A DNA stretch of 64,000 bases from the NCBI GenBank assembly GCA_015057715.1, contig SVDS01000005.1:1-64000 (forward strand), read 5' to 3'. The notes beneath the pieces were generated by a model. It was not told where the DNA came from and did not search any database. It saw only the letters and a list, made by a program, of their open reading frames with translations. Source of the DNA: Paenibacillaceae bacterium. Lineage in GTDB: Bacteria > Bacillota > Clostridia > Lachnospirales > Lachnospiraceae. This document shows, in pieces, positions 52,784 to 62,204 of this stretch (positions are counted from its first letter, which is position 1; every line of letters begins with the position of its first letter). The translations under genes and the position numbers were made by a program.

Positions 52784-54022
52784 ATGGCTGTTGCAGAAAA
52801 AACAGGCAGAATTGCCAAGGATTTGGAATGTTTAAAAAAGTTTACTGCGACTCCGGGAGAAGGATGCACCCGTCTTCCTTTTACAAAAGAGTCCAGAGAT
52901 GCGGTGAATTATCTTAAAACAGTTATGGAGGAAGCCGGACTTCTGGTGCAGGAAGATGCGGCAGGGAATGTATTTGGAATTCTTGAGGGGGAAGATCCTG
53001 ATCTGCCCTGTGTTATGATGGGATCTCATTACGATTCCGTAGTAAATGGCGGAGATTTTGACGGTATTGCCGGTATTGTATGTGCAATCGAAGTCGCACG
53101 GGAATTAAAGAACAAAAACCTGACACCAAAAAGAAACTTTGTGGTTGTTGGATTTTGTGATGAAGAGGGCATGCGGTTTGGAACCGGATATTTTGGCTCC
53201 GGAGCAATGTTAGGAAACAGGAATGCAGAGTATTGCAGGAAATACAAAGATACTGATGGCATCTCCATCTATGACGCCATGAAAGAATATGGTCTGGATC
53301 CTGAAAGAGTGGAAGAAGCCAGATGGCCCATTGGTTCCATCGGTTATTTCCTGGAAACCCACATTGAACAGGGACCGGTTCTTGATGCAGAAGGAATTGA
53401 GCTGGGGCTGGTGGACTGCATTGTTGGAATACAAAGATATATGGTCACCGTACACGGAAGATCAGACCATGCGGGAACAACTCCCATGGACATGAGAAAG
53501 GATGCGGTGGATGCAGCTTCCAAGGTTATTTCAAAGATTGCAGACTGGGCAAGAGAGAAAGCCGATGGAACCGTTGCAACTGTTGGCTATATCAATACGG
53601 TACCGGGTGGTATGAATATCGTAGCGGAAGAGTGCCAGTTTACCGTTGATATCCGGTCCAGAAACAACGAACATATCAATGATATTGCAAAAAGAATCCG
53701 TGCTGCTTTAGATCGTGAAGTGAAAGCTATTGGGGGTAGTTACGAAATGGATAATAAACTTACCATCACTTCTGTGAATTTATCCCAGGAAATGCTGAGC
53801 ACAATGGAAGAAAGCTGCAAAAATCATGGCTTTAGTTATGAGTATCTTCCAAGCGGAGCCGGACATGATGCACTGGAAATTGGACAGGTCATACCGACTG
53901 TGATGCTTTTTGTACCAAGCAAGGATGGCAGAAGTCATTGTCCGGTAGAATTTACTAAATTCAGCGATTTCGCGAAAGCTTCTATAATAATGGAGGAACT
54001 TGCAATAAAACTGCTTATATAA
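52784..54022 (+). CDS. allC: Allantoate amidohydrolase
   Basis: A 412-residue M20-family metallo-amidohydrolase that hydrolyses allantoate to (S)-ureidoglycine, CO2 and ammonia. The dinuclear metal site is seen in GSHYDSVVNGGDFDG near residue 82 (His and bridging Asp), CDEEGMRFG near 125, THIEQGPVLD near 192, and the last ligand in SGAGHDALEI near 365. The dimerisation/lid domain has GRSDHAGTTPMDMRKDA. The family includes carbamoylases, but the neighbourhood settles the call. It is the last gene of the allD operon; a GC-rich terminator follows within 45 bases. Confidence 0.9.
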   Translation: MAVAEKTGRIAKDLECLKKFTATPGEGCTRLPFTKESRDAVNYLKTVMEEAGLLVQEDAAGNVFGILEGEDPDLPCVMMGSHYDSVVNGGDFDGIAGIVCAIEVARELKNKNLTPKRNFVVVGFCDEEGMRFGTGYFGSGAMLGNRNAEYCRKYKDTDGISIYDAMKEYGLDPERVEEARWPIGSIGYFLETHIEQGPVLDAEGIELGLVDCIVGIQRYMVTVHGRSDHAGTTPMDMRKDAVDAASKVISKIADWAREKADGTVATVGYINTVPGGMNIVAEECQFTVDIRSRNNEHINDIAKRIRAALDREVKAIGGSYEMDNKLTITSVNLSQEMLSTMEESCKNHGFSYEYLPSGAGHDALEIGQVIPTVMLFVPSKDGRSHCPVEFTKFSDFAKASIIMEELAIKLLI

Positions 54023-54065
54023 ATGAGCCGGGGGGCAATGAGTCGTTTGTATACAGCAGGGAACA

Positions 54066-54092
54066 GCCGGGCAGGAAAGCCCGGCCTTTCTT
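54066..54092 (+). terminator. Terminator of the allD-allC operon
   Basis: GCCGGGC (54066-54072), a six-base loop, GCCCGGC (54079-54085), then CTTTCTT. It shows that the upstream extension of the regulator's reading frame is not coding. Confidence 0.75.
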
Positions 54093-54121
54093 GCATGAAC
54101 TACCCAGTTACTGCTGCATTA

Positions 54122-54130
54122 TGTTATACT
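54122..54130 (+). promoter_or_regulatory. Extended -10 promoter of the PucR-type regulator
   Basis: TGTTATACT (54122-54130) is an extended -10 element without a good -35, 45 bases before the regulator start. Confidence 0.5.
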
Positions 54131-54175
54131 GATCAGGGAGAAAAAATAATAAGAAGGGGCTGTGCAAAGAAGAAA

Positions 54176-55840
54176 ATGAAATTTACAGTAGAAGAATTTC
54201 TCAAAACGGAGAACTTGGGAAAAATGACTCTGATTTGCGGAGAGAGTGGCTTGAGGAAAGAAATTAAGGGCGCAACAATCATTGAGGCACCGGATATTGT
54301 TAAATTTATTAATGGAGGGGAACTGCTGCTGACCGGTTTATATGCATTCAATTCCTGTACCATTGAAGAATTTAAATTCTATATTTCCGAGCTTGAGAAA
54401 AAGAATGTCAGCGGACTGATTTTAAAAAAAAGAAAACTGGTAGAAGGTGTGGAAAGCAAGATTGTGCTTCTTCGGGAATACGCAGAAAACTTTGGGATTC
54501 CATTGATTGAAGTCTCTTTTGAAGTCTCGTTCCAGACCATTATGTCACTGGTCATGGAACGGCTATTTAATGAGGAAGTAACGAAACTTAAGTATTATAA
54601 AACCACTCATGATAATTTTATGGCGTTATCCCTTTCCAATAATTTTAAGAAAAATCCGGTAGGGGATATTCTTGATATGTTAAATAAGCTGATCCGCAAC
54701 CCCATTGCCCTTTATAATCAGGATATGTCCTGTTATGCAGCAACAGGCGGTGAGGAATATGAATTTGAATTATCCCCTAAGGCAGCTGAGTTTGATCCCG
54801 GTATTTTCTCTAATTATGAGTATACCAGGCAGGAAGGGGAATACCCCTGTTACGTTGTCAGAATGAATCTGAATGTGGGAATACAGATGTTTCTTGTTAT
54901 AACAGAAAAATACGATAAATTTAATATGATGGACTGCATTGCGGTGGAGAATGCCATCGTTGCCCTTCAATATGAATTCTCAAGAAAGTTTGCCGTATCA
55001 AAACTGGAGAAAAAGTACCAGCATGACTTATTAAATAATATTCTCAACGGGAAAGTAACCTCTGCAGATGAACTGAAAAAGAATGCCAGTCTCCTTGGTA
55101 TGGACCCCAATGGCCATTACCGTGTGATTGTCTTTGGAGTCACTTACGAAGGAAGCACCCAGAAGAAAATGAATGAGAAGCTTCAGCAGATCAACTGGCT
55201 GGAGGATGTGGTAAGACAGAGACTGACCGATGTAAAAGTACATACGGATATGGACAAGGTGGTTGCCATAAAAACTGCCAATCCCAACCGGACTCAGGCT
55301 GAGTACCGCAAAGATTTAAAAGAGATGTGGAGCAAAGTTCAGGCAGGTATGACGCAGCATAACAAGAAGCTTGTGGTAAAGGCAGGTGCAGGCAAGATTG
55401 TAGAGGGAATTATGCAGCTGGAGGGATCCTATAAAGAGGCAGCAGATGCATTTTCCTTTATCGATATAGCAGCAGATATCTCATACGAAGGAAATGCCTA
55501 TATTATGATGTTTTCAGATCTGGGAATCTTTAAGCTGTTATGTCAGGTTGATGATCCGGCTTTACTGATGGAATACGTCCCTGAATCCCTTCAGAAGCTG
55601 TTTAACTATAAAAAACCTCAGCAGGAAGATCTTATTATAACGTTGAAAACTTATTTAAACTATAATCAGAATCTTTCTAAAACGGCTCAGGACTTATTTG
55701 TGCATTATAAAACAGCTGCATACCGGATTGGCAAAATTGCAAAGATAACGGGAATCGATTTTGATAATGCCAATGAAAGGCTGGCAGTGAGAATCGGGCT
55801 TGTTGTTTATCGAATGATTGAAAATTATAATAAGAAATAG
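54176..55840 (+). CDS. PucR-family transcriptional regulator of the allantoin genes
   Basis: A 554-residue regulator. Residues 1-125 are the PucR N-terminal domain (FTVEEFLK, then GATIIEAPDIVKFINGGELLLTGLY). A central GAF/CdaR-like region spans about 250-440. The C-terminal helix-turn-helix (about 490-545) reads LKTYLNYNQNLSKTAQDLFVHYKT with the PucR/CdaR family pattern. B. subtilis PucR controls purine and allantoin catabolism, and allantoin-type compounds act as inducers. The frame is open back to 54023, but a terminator and extended -10 lie in that stretch, so ATG 54176 is the start. It is the natural candidate to bind the repeated site before allB, allE and allD. Confidence 0.85.
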   Translation: MKFTVEEFLKTENLGKMTLICGESGLRKEIKGATIIEAPDIVKFINGGELLLTGLYAFNSCTIEEFKFYISELEKKNVSGLILKKRKLVEGVESKIVLLREYAENFGIPLIEVSFEVSFQTIMSLVMERLFNEEVTKLKYYKTTHDNFMALSLSNNFKKNPVGDILDMLNKLIRNPIALYNQDMSCYAATGGEEYEFELSPKAAEFDPGIFSNYEYTRQEGEYPCYVVRMNLNVGIQMFLVITEKYDKFNMMDCIAVENAIVALQYEFSRKFAVSKLEKKYQHDLLNNILNGKVTSADELKKNASLLGMDPNGHYRVIVFGVTYEGSTQKKMNEKLQQINWLEDVVRQRLTDVKVHTDMDKVVAIKTANPNRTQAEYRKDLKEMWSKVQAGMTQHNKKLVVKAGAGKIVEGIMQLEGSYKEAADAFSFIDIAADISYEGNAYIMMFSDLGIFKLLCQVDDPALLMEYVPESLQKLFNYKKPQQEDLIITLKTYLNYNQNLSKTAQDLFVHYKTAAYRIGKIAKITGIDFDNANERLAVRIGLVVYRMIENYNKK

Positions 55841-55844
55841 ACTT

Positions 55845-55889
55845 CAAAAGCGGTTTATCTAAGATGGATAAACTGCTTTTGCTTTTTTG
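55845..55889 (+). terminator. Rho-independent terminator of the regulator gene
   Basis: CAAAAGCGGTTTATCT (55845-55860) pairs with the GGATAAACTGCTTTTG stretch ending at 55881, followed by CTTTTTT. Its right arm overlaps a candidate regulatory site of the next operon. Confidence 0.9.
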
Positions 55890-55891
55890 TC
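55864..55891 (+). promoter_or_regulatory. Possible fourth allantoin regulatory site, upstream of nfnA
   Basis: ATGGATAAAC (55864-55873), 11 bases, TTTTGTC (55885-55891), starting 39 bases before the -35 position used with the TATACT below. Because it overlaps a terminator arm, part of the match may be coincidental. Confidence 0.4.
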
Positions 55892-55902
55892 AGAATGCTC
55901 CG

Positions 55903-55931
55903 ATGCAATCTGTGAATAAATTATCTATACT
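55903..55931 (+). promoter_or_regulatory. Candidate promoter of nfnAB
   Basis: TATACT (55926-55931) is a good -10; the -35 position 17 bases upstream holds ATGCAA, a poor match that would fit an activator-dependent promoter. Confidence 0.4.
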
Positions 55932-56007
55932 GGCTATGATAGAAAGAATCCGGTAAGAAAAAGAAGTCATACAGTGAAGCATGGGTTACGAAAGAAGGGA
56001 GAAGATG

Positions 56008-56898
56008 ATGTACAGAATATTAAAAGCACAAAAGCTGGCTGATAAAATATACCTTATGGACGTGTATGCGCCCCGCATTGCGGCCAATTGCCAGCCTGGA
56101 CAGTTTGTAATTGTTAAGATGGGAGAGAATGGGGAAAGAATCCCTCTTACTATCTGTGATTATAACCGACTGGAAGGAACAATTACCATTGTATTTCAGG
56201 AAGTGGGAGCTTCCACTGTAAAGATGGCAGAATTAAAAGAAAACGACAGCTTCCGGGATTTTGCAGGACCGTTAGGAAATCCTTCTGATTTAGTCCATGA
56301 AGATCTGGAAGAATTAAAACATAAAAAACTCCTTTTTGTTGCGGGAGGGGTGGGAGCAGCACCGGTTTATCCTCAGGTGAAGTGGCTGCATGAGCATGGA
56401 ATTGAGGCAGATGTTATCATCGGAGCAAAGACAAAGGATATGCTTATACTGGAAGATGAGCTGAAAAAGGTCTCAGGTAATCTGTATGTGACAACCGATG
56501 ATGGTTCTTACGGAGGAACCGGCCTTGTAACAAACGTAATAGAGGATTTAATCCAGAACCAGTGTAAGAAGTATGATGCCTGTGTGACAATCGGACCCAT
56601 GATTATGATGAAATTTGTATGTCTGCTGACCAGAAAGTATGATTTAAATACTGTTGTCAGCATGAATCCGGTTATGGTGGACGGCACAGGGATGTGCGGT
56701 GCATGCCGTCTCATGGTGGGAGATCAGGTTCGTTTTGCCTGTATAGACGGTCCGGAATTTGACGGACATCTGGTGGATTTTGACCAGGCAATCAAAAGAA
56801 GCCAGATGTATAAAACAGAGGAAGGACGTGTCCTGTTAAAACAGCAGGAAGGAAACACACATCACGGCGGCTGTGGGAACTGCGGAGGAGATGACTAA
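56008..56898 (+). CDS. nfnA: Ferredoxin:NADP+ oxidoreductase small subunit (NfnA-like)
   Basis: A 296-residue FAD/[2Fe-2S] protein of the PyrK/NfnA group. The FAD domain shows GQFVIVKM and the RIPLTICDY segment; the NAD domain shows LLFVAGGVGAAPVYPQVKWL near residue 112. The iron-sulphur motif is D-x4-C-x2-C-x11-C around DGTGMCGAC near residue 225, matching the three-Cys, one-Asp ligation described for NfnA. The C-terminus ends in an unusual HHGGCGNCGG tail. With the next gene it forms the bifurcating NADH-dependent reduced-ferredoxin:NADP+ oxidoreductase. ATG 56008 is preferred over 56005 and 55981 on spacing from AAGGGAG. Confidence 0.85.
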   Translation: MYRILKAQKLADKIYLMDVYAPRIAANCQPGQFVIVKMGENGERIPLTICDYNRLEGTITIVFQEVGASTVKMAELKENDSFRDFAGPLGNPSDLVHEDLEELKHKKLLFVAGGVGAAPVYPQVKWLHEHGIEADVIIGAKTKDMLILEDELKKVSGNLYVTTDDGSYGGTGLVTNVIEDLIQNQCKKYDACVTIGPMIMMKFVCLLTRKYDLNTVVSMNPVMVDGTGMCGACRLMVGDQVRFACIDGPEFDGHLVDFDQAIKRSQMYKTEEGRVLLKQQEGNTHHGGCGNCGGDD

Positions 56899-58286
56899 TG
56901 GCTGATATGTTAAAAAAAGTACCTGTCAAAGAGCAGGAAGCAAAGGTTCGTGTTACAAATTTTGAAGAGGTCTGTGAAGGATACAATCAGGAAGAAGCGG
57001 TCAGGGAAGCGTCCAGATGTCTCAATTGTAAAAATGCAAAATGCATTCAGGGCTGTCCTGTAACAATTGATATTCCCGGCTTTATTAAAGAAATACAGGA
57101 AGGTAATATAGAAGAAGCATATAAGGTAATCAGCAAATCTTCTGCCCTGCCTGCAGTCTGCGGGCGTGTCTGCCCCCAGGAAACCCAGTGTGAAGGAAAA
57201 TGCATCCGTGGGATTAAGGGGGAGCCTGTTTCCATTGGTAAGTTAGAACGGTTTGCAGCAGATTATGCGCTGGAACATGACATCAGGCCGGAAGCTTCAA
57301 AGGAGAAAAACGGACATAAGGTGGCTGTGATCGGATCTGGCCCCTCAGGTCTTACCTGTGCCGGAGATTTGGCAAAACAGGGATATGATGTGACAGTTTT
57401 TGAGGCACTTCATGAATTAGGAGGGGTGCTTGTCTATGGAATTCCGGAGTTTCGTCTCCCAAAAGAGAAAGTCGTAGCGAAAGAAATTGAAAAGGTAAAA
57501 GGACTGGGGGTAAAATTCGAGACCAACGTGGTCATTGGAAAATCAACGACAATTGATCAGCTGTTTGAAGATGAGGGATTTGAAGCTGTTTACATAGGCT
57601 CTGGCGCCGGACTTCCAATGTTTATGGGAATTCCGGGAGAAAATGCAAACGGTGTTTTCTCCGCCAATGAATATTTAACAAGAGCCAATCTTATGAAAGC
57701 ATTCGATGAAAACTATGACACCCCTATATTTGCGGGTACAAACGTTGCCGTAGTAGGCGGTGGCAACGTTGCCATGGATGCAGCCAGAGTAGCAGCAAGG
57801 CTTGGTGCCTGTGTACACGTTGTTTACAGAAGAAGTGAGGCAGAGCTTCCAGCCAGAGCGGAGGAAGTTCATCATGCCAGAGAAGAAGGCATTATCTTTG
57901 ACCTTTTAACCAATCCAAAAGAGATACTTGTGGATGACAACGGTTATGTAAAAGGCATGAAGGTTGTTAAGATGCAGCTTGGAGAATCAGATGCATCAGG
58001 AAGAAGACGTCCGGAGGAAATACCGGGATCGGAATATGAAATAAAAACAGATACGGTAATCATGTCTCTTGGTACCTCACCCAATCCGTTAATTTCTACC
58101 ACTACAAAAGGTCTGGATATTAACCGGTGGAAATGTATTATTGCAGATGAAGAAAACGGACAGACCACAAAAGAAGGTGTGTTTGCAGGCGGTGATGCCG
58201 TTACGGGAGCGGCGACTGTTATTCTGGCAATGGGAGCAGGAAAGGCCGGTGCAAAAGGGATTGATGAATATATAAAAAGTAAATAA
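56898..58286 (+). CDS. nfnB: Ferredoxin:NADP+ oxidoreductase large subunit (NfnB/GltA-like)
   Basis: A 462-residue flavoprotein related to the glutamate synthase small chain. The N-terminus binds two [4Fe-4S] clusters (CLNCKNAKCIQGCPV near residue 42 and CGRVCPQETQCEGKC near 90). Then come an FAD dinucleotide fold (VIGSGPSGLTCAGDLAK near 143) and an NADPH-binding fold (AVVGGGNVAMDAARVA near 278). It shares the base of its ATG with the stop of nfnA (TAATG), so subunits are made in step. The pair balances NADH, NADPH and ferredoxin pools; the same family name GltA is often used. No glutamate synthase large subunit is present here. Confidence 0.87.
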   Translation: MADMLKKVPVKEQEAKVRVTNFEEVCEGYNQEEAVREASRCLNCKNAKCIQGCPVTIDIPGFIKEIQEGNIEEAYKVISKSSALPAVCGRVCPQETQCEGKCIRGIKGEPVSIGKLERFAADYALEHDIRPEASKEKNGHKVAVIGSGPSGLTCAGDLAKQGYDVTVFEALHELGGVLVYGIPEFRLPKEKVVAKEIEKVKGLGVKFETNVVIGKSTTIDQLFEDEGFEAVYIGSGAGLPMFMGIPGENANGVFSANEYLTRANLMKAFDENYDTPIFAGTNVAVVGGGNVAMDAARVAARLGACVHVVYRRSEAELPARAEEVHHAREEGIIFDLLTNPKEILVDDNGYVKGMKVVKMQLGESDASGRRRPEEIPGSEYEIKTDTVIMSLGTSPNPLISTTTKGLDINRWKCIIADEENGQTTKEGVFAGGDAVTGAATVILAMGAGKAGAKGIDEYIKSK

Positions 58287-58292
58287 ACAAAG

Positions 58293-58374
58293 ACAGTGCT
58301 TCAATCATGGTGTCGGAAAATCCAGTCATAGCGGCAGGTTTCCAAGATCTTACTGAAGCACTGTTTTATTTTAT
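58293..58374 (+). terminator. Terminator of nfnAB
   Basis: ACAGTGCTTCA (58293-58303) pairs with TGAAGCACTGT (58354-58364), followed by TTTATTTTAT. The loop is long, about 50 bases. Confidence 0.7.
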
Positions 58375-58423
58375 AACCATTCAGTATTGGTAACTTTATC
58401 ATCTCAGTGGTGGTCTGATTCTG

Positions 58424-60241
58424 TCATTTGACCGGAATCATGAAATAAACCAGAGTATATTTCCCTTTAATGCTTTTTAAACGAAGGTGGGATTTGGCTC
58501 CGTATGTCATTGTTAACCGAAGATTGGTATTAGTCAGACCAATATGGGAGGAGGATTTAGCAGAATTGTCATTAAACTGTTCCTGTAGTTTCAAAAGCTT
58601 TTCGGGAGCAATTCCTACTCCATCATCCAGGATATAAAATAAGATGGATTTTCGGGCGCGCCGTATACCAATATAAATATGTCCTTTCTCTTTCTTTTCT
58701 TTGATTCCATGATATATGGAATTCTCCACAATTGGTTGAAGAATCATCTTTTTAATAGGATAGATGGTACATGAGTCATCGACCATGTAGAGTATCTCAA
58801 ATTTATCCGTATAGCGTATCTTCATAATGTCAAGATAAGTTTTTAAATAACCCAGCTCATCTTTGACTTTTACATTCTCCTGATGGTCACCTATGGAGTA
58901 GCGCATGATAGCGGAAAGGTTGGAAATCATGGTACTGCATGAATTTTCCGAGGAAGTCAGACGTATGGCCTCCCAGAAAATAGTATTTAACGTATTATGG
59001 AGAAAATGAGGATTAATCTGGTGCTGCAATGCCTGCATTTTTAATATCTGCATTTTATAGTCTCGTTCCGATGCTTGTATCTTTAAATATTTCTGTTCTA
59101 GAAAAAGCTTTATAATGTTCAGCATAATGAATTCAAAGGGGTTTCTAGCTTTTTTTGGCATTTGGTCAAAATGCTGTTGGGATGCTTCAGGATTGCTGAA
59201 GATGTCGATGATACTGTTTAAATACCGGTATTCCTTATTGGTCTTAAAAAAGGCAAGGACAAAGGATAAGAAGATTCCTGAAAACATAAGAAGCATATAA
59301 GTTCCGGTAAGGCTTCTTGTGGATTTGTAGATCTCATTGGAAGGCGTATAAGTGATATAAGTCAGTCCGTTGTTCCTTGCAGATTTTAAGTATGCTGCCT
59401 TGTTGTACATACCATTTAGTTGCATATCAAACAAATGCAGCTCTTTTTTAGCTATGAGAGTTGTATAAATGGAGGTCAGTTCGCTGTCAGAATCATCAGA
59501 TTTACTGTTGGTATAGATAATATTGCGCTCCGAATCTATTAAGTAAATAGTTTGGTCGCTGTATAACAACAAGGTCTGAAAATATTTCTCCATTTTATTT
59601 AAATTATATTCGAAGGCGATCATACCCGATGGCTTGGATGCAAAACGGGTATAGAGCCGCTGGTAAACGATCAGAGCGTCTGTTGATGCTGTGGACCCAG
59701 GGATTTTTTTTTGTTTGATCTCCATCCAAAAATCTTTCTTACCGGAATTTTCATAAGTTTCTTTAAAGTTCAGTTCTTCCAAAGAGTTAATCGATTGGAT
59801 TCTACCCTTTTGAGGAAGGAAAATTCTGTTGTTAGTGTTGTCATAATATACATATATGTTTTCAATAAAAGGGTCAGTAAAAATAAGATTCTGAAAATAC
59901 AGAGACAGATTTTCAATATTTTTTATAGAATCCAGGGAGAGAGGATTTTCATTAAATGCCTTTTTCATTTGAAGCGTGACTCTGGGATTTGATGAAAAAT
60001 ATATTTTTGCATTATCAATTTGAGAATAGAGCAGTTCAATACTCTTTTCCAGTTGATGAAGGGTTTGGTATGTGCTTTTTTCTATAGCAGCCGTATTGTC
60101 TTTGGAGGATTGTATTACGCTGTAAGGACCAATCGTCATGATAGGGATCAAAAGCAGAAGACAGTTAGTCAGCAGGCTTTTTGTAAAGAATTGATATCGG
60201 ATGGATAATTGCTTTCGGATTGTTTTTTTCATTCGTTTCAT
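58424..60241 (-). CDS. YesM-type sensor histidine kinase
   Basis: A 605-residue membrane sensor kinase. An N-terminal helix (about residues 22-42) and a second at about 310-330 enclose a 265-residue extracellular Cache-like sensor region. The cytoplasmic part has the His_kinase core with LQHQINPHFLHNTLN near residue 400 (phosphoacceptor histidine) and the ATPase domain with ILQPIVENSIYHGI (N box) and ILDDGVGI (G1) near 545. No separate HAMP is obvious. YesM kinases pair with YesN regulators and control sugar ABC transporters. It lies downstream of its regulator gene, 64 bases apart on the same strand. Confidence 0.9.
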   Translation of the reverse strand: MKRMKKTIRKQLSIRYQFFTKSLLTNCLLLLIPIMTIGPYSVIQSSKDNTAAIEKSTYQTLHQLEKSIELLYSQIDNAKIYFSSNPRVTLQMKKAFNENPLSLDSIKNIENLSLYFQNLIFTDPFIENIYVYYDNTNNRIFLPQKGRIQSINSLEELNFKETYENSGKKDFWMEIKQKKIPGSTASTDALIVYQRLYTRFASKPSGMIAFEYNLNKMEKYFQTLLLYSDQTIYLIDSERNIIYTNSKSDDSDSELTSIYTTLIAKKELHLFDMQLNGMYNKAAYLKSARNNGLTYITYTPSNEIYKSTRSLTGTYMLLMFSGIFLSFVLAFFKTNKEYRYLNSIIDIFSNPEASQQHFDQMPKKARNPFEFIMLNIIKLFLEQKYLKIQASERDYKMQILKMQALQHQINPHFLHNTLNTIFWEAIRLTSSENSCSTMISNLSAIMRYSIGDHQENVKVKDELGYLKTYLDIMKIRYTDKFEILYMVDDSCTIYPIKKMILQPIVENSIYHGIKEKKEKGHIYIGIRRARKSILFYILDDGVGIAPEKLLKLQEQFNDNSAKSSSHIGLTNTNLRLTMTYGAKSHLRLKSIKGKYTLVYFMIPVK

Positions 60242-60305
60242 TAATAATGAGCCACCATTCCTTTTGGATTGTGAACTTTATTCTCTTTACTCCATTGAGT
60301 TCACA

Positions 60306-61034
60306 TCAACGATTCCGATATTCTGTGGGGGTAACGCCCCAGTAAGCTTTAAAGGCTCTTGCGAAGTTATTGGGATTTACATATCCAATTGCATTGCTTA
60401 TATTATAAATTTTGGAATCAGGATCCTTTAGAAGTAAGGCGGCCTGTTTCATGCGGCTTTCAGTTAATAAATCCGAAAAGGTCTTAGCAGTTTTTTGTTT
60501 AATTAACTGGCTAAGATAGGAGGAATTTAAATACAGAGATTCCGCCAGATCAGAAAGGGAACCTTCACGGTAGTTCTTTGTACAATAGGAGAGGACCTTG
60601 TCAATGATTTCATCCGGAACATAATCTGTTTCATCGAGGTTGGGAATCTGATATATGCTGTCCAGTTCCTTCTTTATAGTAGCGAATATTCCCTTAAGTT
60701 CAGAAAAATTTGTAGGCTTTAAGACATAGTAGCGCACTCCATAGCAAATGGCGTTCTGGGCATACTGAAAATTGTCATAGGCACTTAAAAATACAATGGT
60801 AGGTCGAGGGTGGGGACCCTCATAGATTGTCTTCGCAAGACTGATTCCATCTATGTCAGGCATACTGATATCTGTCAAAACCACATGGACAGTATGCTCT
60901 TTTAAATACTCTAGAGCTTCTCTCCCGTTTCCTTTTTGGGCGCAGACAGAAAAGCCTGAATCATTCCAGGGAAAACACGAAGCCAGAATATTACGGGAAT
61001 TGGCCTCGTCATCTACAATTAAAAGCTCATACAT
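60306..61034 (-). CDS. YesN-type AraC-family response regulator
   Basis: A 242-residue regulator. The receiver domain (1-120) has IVDDEANSR and the phosphoacceptor aspartate in VLTDISMPDIDGI near residue 55, plus FLSAYDNFQYAQNA near 82 and the lysine in VLKPTNF near 104. The C-terminal AraC double helix-turn-helix (about 145-242) includes LAESLYLNSSYLSQLIKQKT and ISNAIGYVNPNNFARAFKAYWG. The start is 61034, with GGAGG seven bases upstream; an upstream frame to 61055 lacks a ribosome site. It is divergent from the carbohydrate ABC transporter it probably activates. Confidence 0.92.
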   Translation of the reverse strand: MYELLIVDDEANSRNILASCFPWNDSGFSVCAQKGNGREALEYLKEHTVHVVLTDISMPDIDGISLAKTIYEGPHPRPTIVFLSAYDNFQYAQNAICYGVRYYVLKPTNFSELKGIFATIKKELDSIYQIPNLDETDYVPDEIIDKVLSYCTKNYREGSLSDLAESLYLNSSYLSQLIKQKTAKTFSDLLTESRMKQAALLLKDPDSKIYNISNAIGYVNPNNFARAFKAYWGVTPTEYRNR

Positions 61035-61232
61035 CGTCTTACCTCCACAATACAATGGTAAAGTTTATTATCACCAGATTATAACATGTCAGACTTCTTT
61101 GCGTCAAATGAGAGCGGTGAATCTGAGGTGTTTAAAAAAAACAACTAAAATAAAGATATGGCTGTAAAATAAAGATAGACAAAAATGATAGTAATAAGTG
61201 TAGAAGGCAGGGGCACAGAATAAGGGAGTATG

Positions 61233-61241
61233 TGGTAGAAT
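61233..61241 (+). promoter_or_regulatory. Extended -10 promoter of the ABC transporter operon
   Basis: TGGTAGAAT (61233-61241) is an extended -10 with a weak -35, 33 bases before the first permease gene, as expected for a regulator-activated promoter. Confidence 0.45.
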
Positions 61242-61274
61242 CCTATTAATCAAAAGCGTTAGGAGGAGTAATGT

Positions 61275-62204
61275 ATGTCACCGCTAGCAACTAAGAATCC
61301 GCCCGTACCCGGTGAAAGGAAGTATCCGAAAAACTGGAGGTGGGGAATTCTGTTTATACTGCCCTGGTTTGTTGGTTTTTGTATTCTTCAGGCATATCCG
61401 TTAATTATGTCTCTGTACTATTCATTTACAGATTTTTCGATTTTGTCCGAAGGTAAGTGGATCGGGTTAGATAACTATGAAAGACTGTTTACAAAAGATA
61501 AATACTTCATGAAGTCACTTGGATTGACCTTTAAGTATGCACTGATGGCAGTTCCAATGAAGCTTATTATGGCCTTGATTGTGGCAATGATACTGAATAT
61601 GAAGTTGAAGTGCATCAATCTGTTCCGTACCGTTTATTATCTGCCATCCATTATGGGCGGAAGCGTAGCAATCTCTATTTTATGGCGCTTTATGTTCATG
61701 AAAGAGGGAATGTTCAATAAGTTTATTGGAGTATTCGGTATTCCTTCCGTGAACTGGCTGGGAGATCCGGATATTGCACTGGTGACCATCAGCCTGCTGG
61801 TGGTATGGCAGTTTGGTTCCTCCATGGTTTTGTTTCTTGCAGGATTGAAAAATGTACCAACAGAACTTTATGAGGCGGCTGAGGTTGACGGAGCCAACAA
61901 ATGGACAAAGTTCTGGAGTATAACTCTTCCTATGCTGACGCCAATTGTGTTCTTTAACCTGATTATGCAGATTATCCATGCGTTACAGGAATTTACATCA
62001 GCATTCATCATTACAAGCGGCGGTCCCAATCACGGAACCTATCTGATCGGAGTGAAAATTTATGAGGACGCTTTCCAAAATTTGAAGATGGGGTATGCAT
62101 CTGCATCCTCATGGGTGTTGTTTGTGGCTATACTTTTAATTACGCTATTGGTATTCCGCTCATCCAGTGCATGGGTATTTTATAATGATGGAGGAATGGA
62201 CTGA
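61275..62204 (+). CDS. Carbohydrate ABC transporter permease (MalF/LplB-like)
   Basis: A 309-residue inner-membrane permease with six helices. The cytoplasmic coupling loop EAAEVDGANKWTKFW near residue 197 is the EAA motif that contacts the ATPase. The N-terminal GILFILPWFVGFCILQAYPLIMSLYYSFTDF is typical of CUT1 family sugar permeases. AGGAGG is eight bases upstream of the ATG. It overlaps the next permease by a TGATG junction. The ATPase is not encoded in this window; many CUT1 systems share a MsmK-type ATPase. Confidence 0.93.
   Translation: MSPLATKNPPVPGERKYPKNWRWGILFILPWFVGFCILQAYPLIMSLYYSFTDFSILSEGKWIGLDNYERLFTKDKYFMKSLGLTFKYALMAVPMKLIMALIVAMILNMKLKCINLFRTVYYLPSIMGGSVAISILWRFMFMKEGMFNKFIGVFGIPSVNWLGDPDIALVTISLLVVWQFGSSMVLFLAGLKNVPTELYEAAEVDGANKWTKFWSITLPMLTPIVFFNLIMQIIHALQEFTSAFIITSGGPNHGTYLIGVKIYEDAFQNLKMGYASASSWVLFVAILLITLLVFRSSSAWVFYNDGGMD

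Noticed and set aside
54023..54175. Upstream extension of the PucR-type regulator reading frame
   Set aside because: It contains a GC-rich terminator hairpin and an extended -10 promoter; the PucR domain begins at the ATG at 54176.
61246..61262. Catabolite-responsive (cre) element before the ABC transporter genes
   Set aside because: Only the central AAGCGTT resembles the consensus; the outer positions do not match.
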